Below, piece by piece: positions 10,305 through 20,564 of a stretch of DNA of 30,423 nucleotides (positions within the stretch are counted from its first letter, which is position 1; each line of letters opens with the position of its first letter). The notes under the pieces were generated by a model that was not told where the DNA came from, ran no database searches, and saw only the letters and a list, made by a program, of their open reading frames with translations. A program made the position numbers and the translations under genes. Origin of the DNA: Fomitopsis serialis (lineage: Eukaryota > Basidiomycota > Agaricomycetes > Polyporales > Fomitopsidaceae); NCBI RefSeq assembly GCF_022376445.1, contig NW_025955406.1:1-30423 (forward strand), in the 5' to 3' direction.

Positions 10305-12038
10305 ATGAGCACAGCAACGTATAGTACTACCCAGGACTCGCTGAAGGTTGCGTTGGTCGGCGGAGGTGTGGTAGGACTGACGTGCGCACTGGGATTACTC
10401 CAGAAGGGTGTCACCGTAGAGATCTTCGAAGCAGCGGTACGTGCCTCCTCGACATTAACCACGTTGAGGTCTAAATTATGTGCTGCGACAGGCCCAGTTC
10501 GGAGAAATCGGCGCCGGTATAGGTGTCGGTACGTTAGATACAACGGTACATGATCCATCCAATGGTGCTCATGCAGGCAAATCACCAGGTCCGAATGCGG
10601 CACGCGTTCTTCGACGCCTCGGTGTCCTCGATGAACTATGTACTCAGTGCAAAGAACCGGGACTGACCATGGGCGAATTCTTGTTCTATTCCGCAGAAGG
10701 ACAGAATGAGCTCTTGTATTCGGTGAGCTGAGCGCGTGCTTCCAGTATAATACACCACTGACGCAGGAGACAGTATCCGCTTACCGAAGGCGGGCTAGGC
10801 AACGGTCTTGGTGCCTATCGGTACGTGTCTGCCGCAGCGGTTTGAGTGATCAAGGACTCAGGCCTCCACAGACCTGCCTTTCTGGACACGCTCGTCAAAT
10901 ATCTGCCCCCCAGCATTACGCACTTTCACAAGCGATGCACTTCCATCGAGCCGTCCACGACGAACCCTAGCCGCAATGTGCTTCATTTTGCCGATGGAAC
11001 TTCATACGAAGCCGACGTGGTCATTGGAGCGGATGGGATCAAGAGCACGGCTCGGTCGACTGTAACGGACAACGCGAAGTTCCTCCCGGTCTTCAGCAAC
11101 ACGATCTGTTTCCGTGGCCTGATCCCCATGAAGGAGGCGCGAGCTGCTGGGTTCACCACGGAGTTCAATGGCCGTCCTCTTTGTTTCGCGAGCAAGAACA
11201 GGGTAAGAGCGGACAGACCATATACCAGGCCCATCTAATTCGTTCCACAGCACCTCATCGTCTTCAGTATCGAAGGTGATACAATCGTGCGTATGCCGCA
11301 TATGGCTGTTGTATGCAACTACCAACGGTATGCCCCTGCAGATTAACGTCGTTGCATTTGCCGCCGACTATACCAAGCCGATCGGGACCGTTTCTCTGCC
11401 GCCTGATGAGCCATGGGTGAAGGTCGTGTCTCAGGAAGAGATGTTCAAGGTGTTCGAAGGGTGTAGCTCTGAAGTCATGGCACTGCTTGAGTGCATCAAG
11501 GAGCCGAGCAAGTGGTCAATCCACGTCGTTCACCCGCATCTGGAGAGTTTCGTGAAGGGACGGGTGGCCCTGATAGGAGATGCGGTCAGCATGTTTCTCT
11601 GACAGTGACATGAATCTACTGACTCGTTCTTCATAGGCACACGGAATGTTGCCGCACCTTGGATCAGGAGCAGGCCAAGGCATCGAAGACGCTTACATCT
11701 TGGCCCAACTTCTCGGGCACCCACAGACCAACGCAGGCAATATCGAGGTAAGTCTCTAATGCTCAGTGTATAGCCATCCTTCACATGCCCATCCGTCACT
11801 TCAGGGAGTACTGGAAGCTTATGATCGCTGGGCTCGCCCGCGTGCACAAATGGTGTGGGAGGGAAGTCTCAGGGCGGGAAAGATATACGACGGCTGGGGA
11901 GATGGCGGGCTCAATCCTGAGGGCGCCGCCAAGGATCTCGGGACGCAGTGGGCACCGGTGTGGTTCCACGACGTCGACGACAACGTTCGTGCTGCGATAG
12001 ACGAGCTGAAGGCGGGGGGGATATTCACCTCGGGGTAA
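10305..12038 (+). CDS. FAD-dependent monooxygenase, salicylate hydroxylase-like
   Basis: This is a group A flavoprotein monooxygenase (FAD_binding_3 / UbiH-like), which would use NAD(P)H and O2 to hydroxylate an aromatic or related substrate. The exact substrate cannot be read from the sequence. Nine exons close in frame to 434 residues: 10305-10436, 10492-10528, 10589-10722, 10774-10820, 10872-11202, 11251-11286, 11342-11584, 11637-11747 and 11805-12038. The Rossmann motif VALVGGGVVGLTCALGLL lies at about residues 14-31, then EIGAGIGVGPNAARVL, YRPAFLDTLVKYL, the DG motif VVIGADGIKSTAR near 165-175, and the second FAD motif GDAAHGMLPHLGSGAGQG from about residue 318. No signal peptide or membrane anchor is seen, so it is probably cytosolic. 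Exon 3 has an alternative in-frame acceptor (GCAG at 10573-10576) that would add four residues. Gene-poor DNA upstream suggests an accessory gene rather than part of a visible cluster. Confidence 0.94.
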
Positions 12039-12210
12039 ATGCACTTCCCGCGTACCCGAACGATGGATATCACCTAGCTTAGCGTACTCACGAATACAAA
12101 GGCACGATGACATGAACAAAGCAACTTAGATTGCATCGGCATAATACGGTCATAGTACTGTAACAAGGCTCATAGAAGTACAGGGGAACAAGAGGCAAGG
12201 GAAGCCATGA

Positions 12211-12686
<476 letters not shown>

Positions 12687-12768
12687 AGTAGATGTGTTTA
12701 ATGCTGTTATGCTATCTCAGCACAACGGTGGTGATAGGGAGATAGGAACTCACTGGGAGGGAAGGTGA

Positions 12769-12795
12769 GGTGGTGGTGGCGGTGGTGGTGGTGGT
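12769..12795. repeat. short GGT triplet tract
   Basis: The plus strand carries about nine GGT-type triplets with one GGC interruption. It lies about 80-110 bp upstream of the histone H4 start codon on the opposite strand, so the H4 transcript or promoter would read CCA repeats. The tract is short and imperfect. Confidence 0.7.
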
Positions 12796-12973
12796 TCGAG
12801 TGTGAGTGCGATCCCAGGTCGCGTTCAACGCGTTTAAGGCGTCGCGTTTGCAGCTATTTGGCTCTCTCACGTGCGCGTCTAGCGCGTAAGCTGACACTTA
12901 GTAGTACACAGTAATATACAGGCCGTTGCCACACATCGTCTTGCACGCCTCTTCAGCCTCCTCGACGAAGACA

Positions 12974-13703
12974 ATGCCTATCACTCATATCACCTCGCTC
13001 TCCCAGCTTGACGGGATTCTGTCAAAAGCCTCGGATAAGCTTTCTGTGAGCGAAGTCTTAGTGCTCAGCGAAGGTTGAGTGTAGTATTCATTGCTCATTG
13101 AAGGTCATCGACTTCCATGCAGAATGGTATGTCCCTGCATGGATACCGCACTCTCTGAATTACTCAGGCTCTACAGGTGCGGGCCATGCCATATGATTGC
13201 ACCAAAATATGAAGCGTTGTCGAAGCAATACAACCATGTCAACTTCTTGAAGTGCGACGTCGATGCCGCGAAGGATGTGGCTAGTCGGTATCGTGTAACT
13301 GCGATGTGAGTGGCAGCCTTGAGTTCTTGGAACGTTGGACACAGTGACCTACCTATTTGGTGCCAGGCCAACATTTGTGTTCCTGCGAGGAAGCACGAAG
13401 GTCGATCAGGTCAGAGGGGCAAATCCAGGGTACTGCTGAATCAGTCTCACATCTTTTGCGTGATCTCATTTGTGCCTCTGCAGTGCGTTGCAAGAAACAC
13501 TGCATCGCCATGCGTCCGGATCGTCATCGGGTGCCTTCAGTGGCAAGGGCCAACGCTTGGGTGACACACCGTCGGCGCCGTCAGACCCGCAGCCACAAGC
13601 CGACGCGCCTGCGATATTCACTGCATTTGCTCAGCTTGACCCCAAGATCAAAGTCCTGGTATACCTCGTAGCTGGGTATCTATTCCTGTGGTATATAAGC
13701 TGA
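12974..13703 (+). CDS. thioredoxin-domain protein with C-terminal membrane anchor
   Basis: This is a single-thioredoxin-fold disulphide reductase. Five exons close in frame to 168 residues: 12974-13045, 13104-13126 (23 nt), 13177-13305, 13367-13429 and 13484-13703. Splicing assembles VIDFHAEWCGPCHMIAPKYE with the redox motif WCGPC at residues 32-36. The fold continues with VNFLKCDVDAAKDVASRYRV, the cis-proline block AMPTFVFLRG and ANPGALQETLHRH. After the fold comes a Gly/Ser/Pro linker, then a hydrophobic C-terminus, KVLVYLVAGYLFLWYIS, ending at the stop. There is no N-terminal signal, so a tail-anchored topology with the redox domain in the cytosol is likely (on ER, mitochondrial outer membrane or another organelle). 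Plain thioredoxins are about 105 residues, so the extra 60 form the linker and anchor. It shares a 287-bp divergent promoter with histone H4. Confidence 0.92.
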
Positions 13704-14111
13704 ACTGCATGGAACACTATTGCCATCGGATCAAAGCTTGTGTGACTAGTTGCCGTGGCTTTGTTGCTACTACCTAAGTAGTTGTACTATGACTCTAATG
13801 GCTGCTTGGATGCGTACCGCGGACTATGCATGTATACTGGCGGAAAAATTATGCAGTGGATTGTCATCTTCAGCACAGATACATCCAGTCGCTCTTTCAT
13901 CGTCCGAGTTGGTGGTAAATTACGGTCACGTGCAGTGCGCGTTCGGGTGCCATTGTTGTCGAACTGCGAAGGGTGGCGCCGCGACGGCGTTGCGTCCTCG
14001 TCGTCCTTCACCTCACCTCACTGGCGACTGTCGCTCCCTCGCCCGTAAGCATACGTGGCGACAAAGCTCTTGCGCATTGGACGTGACGACCTATATGATA
14101 CACGAGCCTTC
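13704..14111. promoter_or_regulatory. spacer between thioredoxin-like gene and POM152
   Basis: This holds the 3' flank of the thioredoxin-like gene and the POM152 promoter. A palindromic CACGTG (E-box-like) lies at 13927-13932, and a small inverted repeat, ACTAC-CTAA-GTAGT, near 13770. I see no further gene. The reading frame of POM152 is open upstream of 14112 but has no earlier ATG close by. Confidence 0.4.
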
Positions 14112-17100
14112 ATGACATCCAACGCGAAAGCGAACCCTCCATCGGCTACGAGCACTCTTGTCCCCGAGTCTTTTCTGGATGTACCTACTCAAAGATTATA
14201 CGCGTTGAGCATTGGTGCCCTTTGCCAGGTAAGTCTTGCTCATCTTGTGGCTGGCCGAAGCAATGCGAAAAGCTATGGCTTTGTTCGAGCATATCACACA
14301 CAGTTCTTAACTAACATAACGCTCTAGGCCATCAAAGCCTTCGACTTCCTGCGATACTTGGTCCTACCAGATGCTGCGAATGGGGCCTACGTCAAAAAAT
14401 GGCTTACCTTCGACTTCCTCTTCTGCGTCTGTCTTGCACAACTCCGAATACCGCGTCTGAAGTATAGCAAGTCCGTCGTTGCTTTGCAGATACTGTTATT
14501 ATGGATCCTCGATGGGCTCATGTTTGGTGGGATCACGGTGAATGTGGGAGGAACACGGTCTTGGACAGTTGTACCTTCGCTCGGCCTCGCCAGTACGTGT
14601 CCCTGGTTTGCGGCTGGCGTATGCACCTAACATGGCATTTCGCAGACCGAGCAGGCATTGCTTCGACGCCTCCTGGCTCCGGACTTTGGAGCATACTCCC
14701 TAGCTTTGGTCTTGGCTCTATCTCTGGCTCGAATGGAGGAAAGGATGCGCACCTCTTGGGTCAACATACCGTCAGGATGTCTCCCATCAGCACGGCGTAC
14801 CTCAATCCCTACGGACAGACATTCTGTCTGGCATCATCCAGTCATAGCGTTCTCGTACCACTTCTTCTTAACAACACCTCCCCTCCGAGCGTGCGCTATT
14901 CACTTGTACCTTTGGGGTATGTCGAAGGGTCCGGAGCAAAAATCGAGCGAGTGGATCTGTCCGCAAAAGATCTGAAGGCTATCGAGAATGCCCGCCTGGA
15001 GGACCTCCAGATAGCACGAAGCTCGGCGACAAAACGCGAGGATGACGACTATGACGACTACGACGATGATGAAGACGAGCAAACTGGGACTGACTCGCCT
15101 ACAAAACTGCAGAAGACACAAAGCATGACATATATTCGGATCAGCAAGCCCGGGACGGTGCGGCTCGACCGCGTCCTAGACTCCTCCAGCGAAGCTCGAC
15201 TTGTCTATCCAGGCGAGGTTACCATTGTACCCTGTCCTCGGGCGGAGTTCGTACCGGACAATATCGCAGATACGCGGTGCGCTACACCTGGGATTACCGG
15301 GGGCGCTGGTGAAGAGCTCAACCTCCAAATCGATGTCTATGGCGTTCCCCCGCTCAGCCTACGCTGGTACAAAGAAGTCGACGGAAGGAGAGAGTCATTC
15401 ATGGTCGAAGGTATCGAGAGTTCGGGTCACGCACACCGTCGGTCAATTGACGAGAGCCGCGCGCTGGAACGTGCACCAACGCAGCGACCTGCCGCAGAAC
15501 TGCGTATCCCCTTGACGGTGTCTCTTGACGCCCTCGGCACGCATTCCTATGTATTAGAGGCTGTCACGGACGCCTTAGGGAATGTCGTTCATGCAGGGTC
15601 GACGGCCTCTCCACCAGACTCCACTGTCCCAGGTGCTCTACACAAACTAGGAGTCGTAACTGCTCACAACGCCTCGCTTTCTCGCACACGTCGCTCTGTT
15701 AGCGTTTTGCGCCGCCCCAGTGTCTTGTTCGAGGCTTGTAGCCCCGGCACCCCCGTTTCTTTATTGATCGGCTCTGACTCCCCTCTCGTCATCTCCGCCA
15801 AGAATGCGGACTCGTTGGATGGTCCCTGGGACGTCAACGTACGCTACCAGCCACTTGAAGTCGAGGATAGTGGCAAGAAGGATGCTAAACGACACAAGCC
15901 ATGGACGAAGGATGTGCAATTGCCTCAAGGACGTCGCGATGTCACATTCCGTGTGAATGAACCCGGGGAGTATACATTGGTTGGGGTTAAAGGCAGGTAT
16001 TGCGAAGGCGATATTTTGAGCCCGGACACGTGCAAGGTGGTAGAGAGGCCCTATCCGAACGCAGAGATCGAGTGGAAGAAGATTCACGAATGGCAAGTGC
16101 TGCTTAATTCCTATGTTGCGCGTTGCTGACGAATCGTAGTTCGGGAGATACGGGGGTGTCTGCATCCCTGGTCTTACATGGGACACCTCCCTTCCAGGTC
16201 TATTACCGTATGCAGCGCGACAAGGAGCCACCCCGGGAAATTTCCAAGTCGTTCACCAACTCCAGGGGCGAACTCACCATTCAACCAGAGCGCAGTGGTC
16301 ACTATATCTTCACGTTCCTGTACCTGAGCGACGCAAACTATAAGAAGGTTGACCTTAACGGGCCCAGCATCGACCAAGTAGTGCATCCACCTGCATACGC
16401 CGAGTTTTCGCACCGCGAGCCCGTTGGCAGAGGAAAGAGAAAGATCAGCAGTTGCTCAGGCAGCACCGTCGACGTCGATATTGATCTTCGCGTAAGTCTG
16501 GTTTAGTCCCTTAGTCGAAAATAACTGAAGGACGTCCGTTGTATAGGGTACTGGGCCTTGGACCCTTGAAGCGCAAATCGTTGGTCCTAAAGGCTCCGAG
16601 GTAGTGCGAGTGCCAAACGTCTCCAACTCACGTCACACACTCAATCTTCCGATACCAAAAGCCGTCGATCGGGACGGTGGCTCCTTTGAGATTGACCTCG
16701 GTAAGTCGCAAGCATTTTCGAACATCGGAATTAAGTCAAATCCTGAAACTGCCATCACAGTTAGCGTTGAAGATTCGTACGGGTGCAAGCGTTCTCTATC
16801 TGTTCCTGGCATAGCCGTCAACGTTCGCCGGGTCAAGGTCTGTTGTCTTCGTTGGCGAGAAGTCCAGTTGCAGACACTAACCTATTACCATAGCCTACAG
16901 CCAAATTTTATGGCAAAGCAGAGGACCGCCATATTACGACTCTTGACAATGAGCAAGTGGCGCTCCCACTACGCTTGACTGGTGATGGGGTAAGCCGCTT
17001 ACCGGACGCACAATTACAGCCACTCATTCAAGTTTGACAGCCATGGCGAGTGAAATACAGACACGTCGATTACCCAGGCAAAGTACTATCCGCCACGGTG

Positions 17101-18699
17101 TCATCGCCTAACGGGGAACTGCATGTCATGGAGAAAGGAGTGTATGAGTTGCTCGAGGTAAGGTCCAGCCGACCTGCACGATAACATCTGCTCATTTTAT
17201 GTAGGTTTCCGATTCACAATGCCCGGGATCAGTGATTCTGCGCGATTCTACATATAGCGTGGACCATGTTCCGCGCCCATCTGCGAAGTTATCCCCAGAG
17301 ATACAATCTACGTATGAGCCATACAACGGGTCACACATTCTCCCGCCAATCTGTGAAGGTGCTCACGATCATGTAGACCTTGATTTGACTGGTGCGCATC
17401 GCATACTCAGTTTCTTCTCCTTGACTTTTGATTGATAAATCGACAGGCCGGCCACCGTTCCAGATCATGTACAACGTTGCGAGGGACAACGACGCAGGGG
17501 GTACGAAGATTCTGGATCAGCCCACGTTCAGCAGCATCCAGCCGCGGACCAGTTTCCAACTTCATACCAGCGAAGCAGCCCGCATTTACTACGAAGTCAA
17601 ACAGATCGGCGACGTAGCGTATCCGTTGGCTAAGAACAAGGACGCCGTCATACCACGCTCCGAACGCTTGCTCTTTGAGCAGCAGGTACTCACGCGCCCG
17701 TCCGCTCGCTTCCGTAGCCTTAGTCGCCTCTCGTACTGCTTGAATGATGTCCTGCTCCCGCAAGATCCCAGCATTCAGGATGGGGTAGTTATCTTGGAGG
17801 GCACCGCACCGTTCAAGGTCAAATTGGCCATCCGGAATGTGGCTACGAGTAATGTCCACCGGGAGGCTCTCGACGTCCATGAGAAGACGTGGAGGCTCAA
17901 TGTCCCCAAATACACGTTCAACTCCATCGGACCACATCTTGTCACCATCGAGGGCGTCCAGGACGCGTCGCATTGCGAACAGGCGGTCCCAGATCCGTTG
18001 TATCGCTCGATTTACGTGGATGTCGCTGAGACGGCGGCGATCGTGCCGTTCGACAGGAGAGAAGACTTCTGCGTTGGCGATGTCACGCAGTTCCAGCTCG
18101 AGGGCATTCCACCGTGGACTATTGGGTATGTTGCATCGATTCTTCCCCGTCTATACTCCGTGTTTATTCCCCGCATAGCTACCGCGTCAACGGCAAGTCC
18201 TACACGCAAGAAGCCAAGATCTCTCCTTTCTCGATCGCGCAGCAGCAGCCGGGAGAATTCAACATCACGTCCATCGCACACCAGCAGAAGATGTGCAAGA
18301 CCGCAGTGACAGACCTACGCTACACCGTGCACTCCCTTCCGGCCGCACGCGTCGGCCACGGCAAGAGGATTGTGCAGGACATACACGAGGGCGACCAGGC
18401 GGAGATCATCTTCACGCTCATCGGGGAACCTCCATTCACGTTCACCTACCAGCGGGCAGAGCTCACCAGCAAGAAAGGTCAGCAGGGCAAGGTGCTCGAG
18501 ACTCATACGGTATCGGGCGTGACGACAAAGGAGTATTCGGTCTTCTCAGCACTCGAAGGTCAGTACCAGTAGATGTCTCTGAAATTCACGAGTCTGACGG
18601 ATCGTCTATGCATTAGGTACATGGACTGTCACATTCATCGCGGATCGGTACTGCAGGTATCCGCCAATGCAACCGGACGGTGCGGATAAGTCAAGATAG
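14112..18699 (+). CDS. POM152: nucleoporin POM152, nuclear pore membrane ring protein
   Basis: POM152 anchors the nuclear pore complex in the nuclear envelope and forms its lumenal ring through a chain of Ig-like domains. Eleven exons close in frame to 1337 residues: 14112-14228, 14328-14592, 14646-16092, 16140-16491, 16547-16837, 16894-16989, 17041-17157, 17205-17391, 17447-18125, 18179-18558 and 18617-18699. The first 40 residues are cytosolic. Hydrophobic helices follow (AIKAFDFLRYLVL, TFDFLFCVCLAQL, VVALQILLLWILDGLMFGG) to about residue 125. LLGQHTVRMSPIS is a family-typical block. An acidic stretch (DDDYDDYDDDEDE) sits near residue 260. The rest is lumenal Ig-like repeats, each with a Cys near its start and a PPF/PPW turn: GVPPLSLRWYKE, HGTPPFQVYYR, GTGPWTLEAQ, GDGPWRVKYR, GRPPFQIMYN, GTAPFKVKLA, GIPPWTIGYR and GEPPFTFTYQ. 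The third intron is of the GC-AG type. Identification is strong from architecture and length. Confidence 0.96.
16093..16139 (+). other. GC-AG intron in POM152
   Basis: This 47-nt intron starts with GCAAGT rather than GT and ends in CGTAG. No GT donor nearby keeps the frame. Splicing here gives IHECSGDTGVSASLVLHGTP, matching the next repeat (SSCSGSTVDVDIDLRGTGP) in the conserved CSG start and GT-P turn. GCAAGT is the consensus of the minor GC donor class. Confidence 0.85.
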
Positions 18700-18988
18700 G
18701 CTGTGATGGTAAAAGTATCTATGTATATAATGGTGTCAGACGTGCACCCTCTCTGTTTGTAGCTCTAAGTATAATATCCCCGGGGTTCTGCAATTCAGTC
18801 GATCGCCTTGCGGTTCATGTCAAGCTCGATTCAGTGCGCGACGTTGCTCACTAACCTTCTGTTGGTGGGCACAAAAGCGATGTGCGCGATCAATAACGAG
18901 CCCGGAACGAAGACCCATCGCTAGACTGTATGAGACAGATTGGCATTGGCTTCCCATTTTCACGCTACACATACACCCATGAAACGAC

Positions 18989-20226
18989 TTATACCGGAGC
19001 GGACGCAATGTAGAACCACTTCGAGACTAACCGCGACCGGTGAGATTAAAACCGGCGTAGCAGACATAGACGACGGCAGACTCACTGGAAGGGTCGATGG
19101 GCGCCGGAGGCTTCCTCGAGTCCGGAGGGATGCTGCTGTGCGAGGGGTCATCCTTGGTGACGTGGCCGGGCGAGTTCGGAGCGGTCAGGTTGCGGCTGTA
19201 AGGGCCCGCGTTAGCCTCAATACAGCAATAGCATAGGGGAAGGCACACATCGATAGATCGTACGAGGCAGTCTTCGCGGGGGCCTCGCCGCTGATGAGAC
19301 GACGCCATGCCTCATGGCACTCGTGAATAATCTCCGTTGCGTACTTCTTGTTCTTAGCCTCGCCAGAGAAAGCGAACTGGTTCTCGGGCTTGCCGTCGGG
19401 GATCTTGTAGATCCTACGAAATGAAGTCGTCATGAATGCCGGGGACCGAGGTAAACCCGTGCGAGCAATACGTACCGAAACCACTCGTTCGTCGCACGAA
19501 CGAGGCCGGGCAAGTGTCTCTCGACGTCCTCAATGTCGTTGAGCTTGGACGCAAGGGGGTCGTTGACGTCGACGACGAGAACCTTCCAGTCGGTCTCGCC
19601 CTCGTCGAGGAGTGCCATGATACCGAGAACCTTGACCTGCTTGATCTGGCCGACGTAACCAACCTGCTCACCAATCTCGCAGACATCGAGCGGGTCGTTG
19701 TCACCGTTAGCCTTGGTCTCGGCGTGGGTCTGGGACGGATCCTCCCAGGTCTACACAACGGCATGTCTATGTTGGGGCGTACTGGCAACCAAACGAGCTG
19801 TCTGACGCACCTGGGGGAAAGCACCGTAGTTCCAGATGTAGCCGTGGTGGGGGAAGCAGTTGCGCACGAAGCGCAGACGACCCTTCTTGATGTCCTGTTT
19901 GATGGGGTTGAACGGCTCCTCCTTGGAGATCTCCATCTTGGCGTTGGTCCAGCGGGGGACCTCGACGACCATGTTCAGGATGCCATTGTTGCGATCTGCG
20001 AACAAGGGAATATCGTGCCAGGAAGAGACGGGGCTGCCGTTCTGCTCAAGGAACACACGGTGCTCTGTCCGCCGTATGATCAGCCGGCCATCTCGACGCG
20101 TAGAAACTGCATTGGACTCACCGAGAGTGTTGGGGGCGCCGATGAGGCGGGGGGTGTATTCTGTGAGCAAGGCATGGTGAGCAGGGGCCTGAACGCGAGC
20201 GGGAGGCAAGACGTACGCGAGGCCAT
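18989..20226 (-). CDS. IPP1: inorganic pyrophosphatase, family I
   Basis: This is the soluble cytosolic enzyme that hydrolyses pyrophosphate to two phosphates with Mg2+, pulling biosynthetic reactions forward. Seven exons on the minus strand close in frame to 291 residues: 20226-20217 (10 nt), 20160-20122, 20064-19811, 19750-19476, 19413-19264, 19195-19086 and 19026-18989. The tiny first exon encodes MAS and one base; splicing gives [20 protein letters not shown], the expected fungal N-terminus. FHDIPL-like [22 protein letters not shown] and [16 protein letters not shown] follow. The metal-binding signature [12 protein letters not shown] places aspartates at residues 118, 120 and 123. The C-terminus reads [10 protein letters not shown]. 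Length is close to yeast Ipp1 (about 287). It converges with POM152. A 292-codon open frame on the opposite strand is a shadow of this conserved gene. Confidence 0.98.
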
Positions 20227-20564
20227 GGTGGTGGTAGAGGAGAAGAGGCGGACGTGGTGTGACAGGCGTCGAAGAGCGGCCGCGGTGGACATGCACCCGT
20301 TGTGGTGTTTATAGCCAAGTTCTCAAATCGATATCCCCCTTACACCCGTATCGCGATCGCTTCGCCTTGATACGATCTCATCACGACACCCTCACGAGTC
20401 ACCAGCAGTCTTCCCCAGACTTGGACTATCACATCGTCGGACTACTGTACACTACGTACATCTTACACGAACGCGAGCATCACACACAACGGCTCTCGCC
20501 AGGTGGGGAAAACATCACATCTCCGAACCAGCACACATCCTCACAACCACCACCCGCTCACGAA
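20227..20564. promoter_or_regulatory. spacer: IPP1 promoter and GCP4 3' flank
   Basis: This 338-bp stretch lies upstream of IPP1 and downstream of GCP4, both on the minus strand. Open frames in it have no family motif. I see no TATA box, repeat or RNA gene. Confidence 0.4.

Noticed and set aside
12769..12795. GGT tract as an expanded microsatellite or coding repeat
   Set aside because: It is short, interrupted and lies in the 5' region of histone H4, with nothing to suggest expansion or translation.
14501..14645. Apparent upstream extension of the large POM152 open frame
   Set aside because: It is out of phase with exon 2 and passes through the intron 14593-14645. The true N-terminus starts at 14112 with family-typical membrane helices.
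19436..20314. 292-codon open frame on the plus strand
   Set aside because: It lies antisense to the IPP1 exons, crosses their introns, and its translation has no family features. The conserved minus-strand gene explains the open frame.
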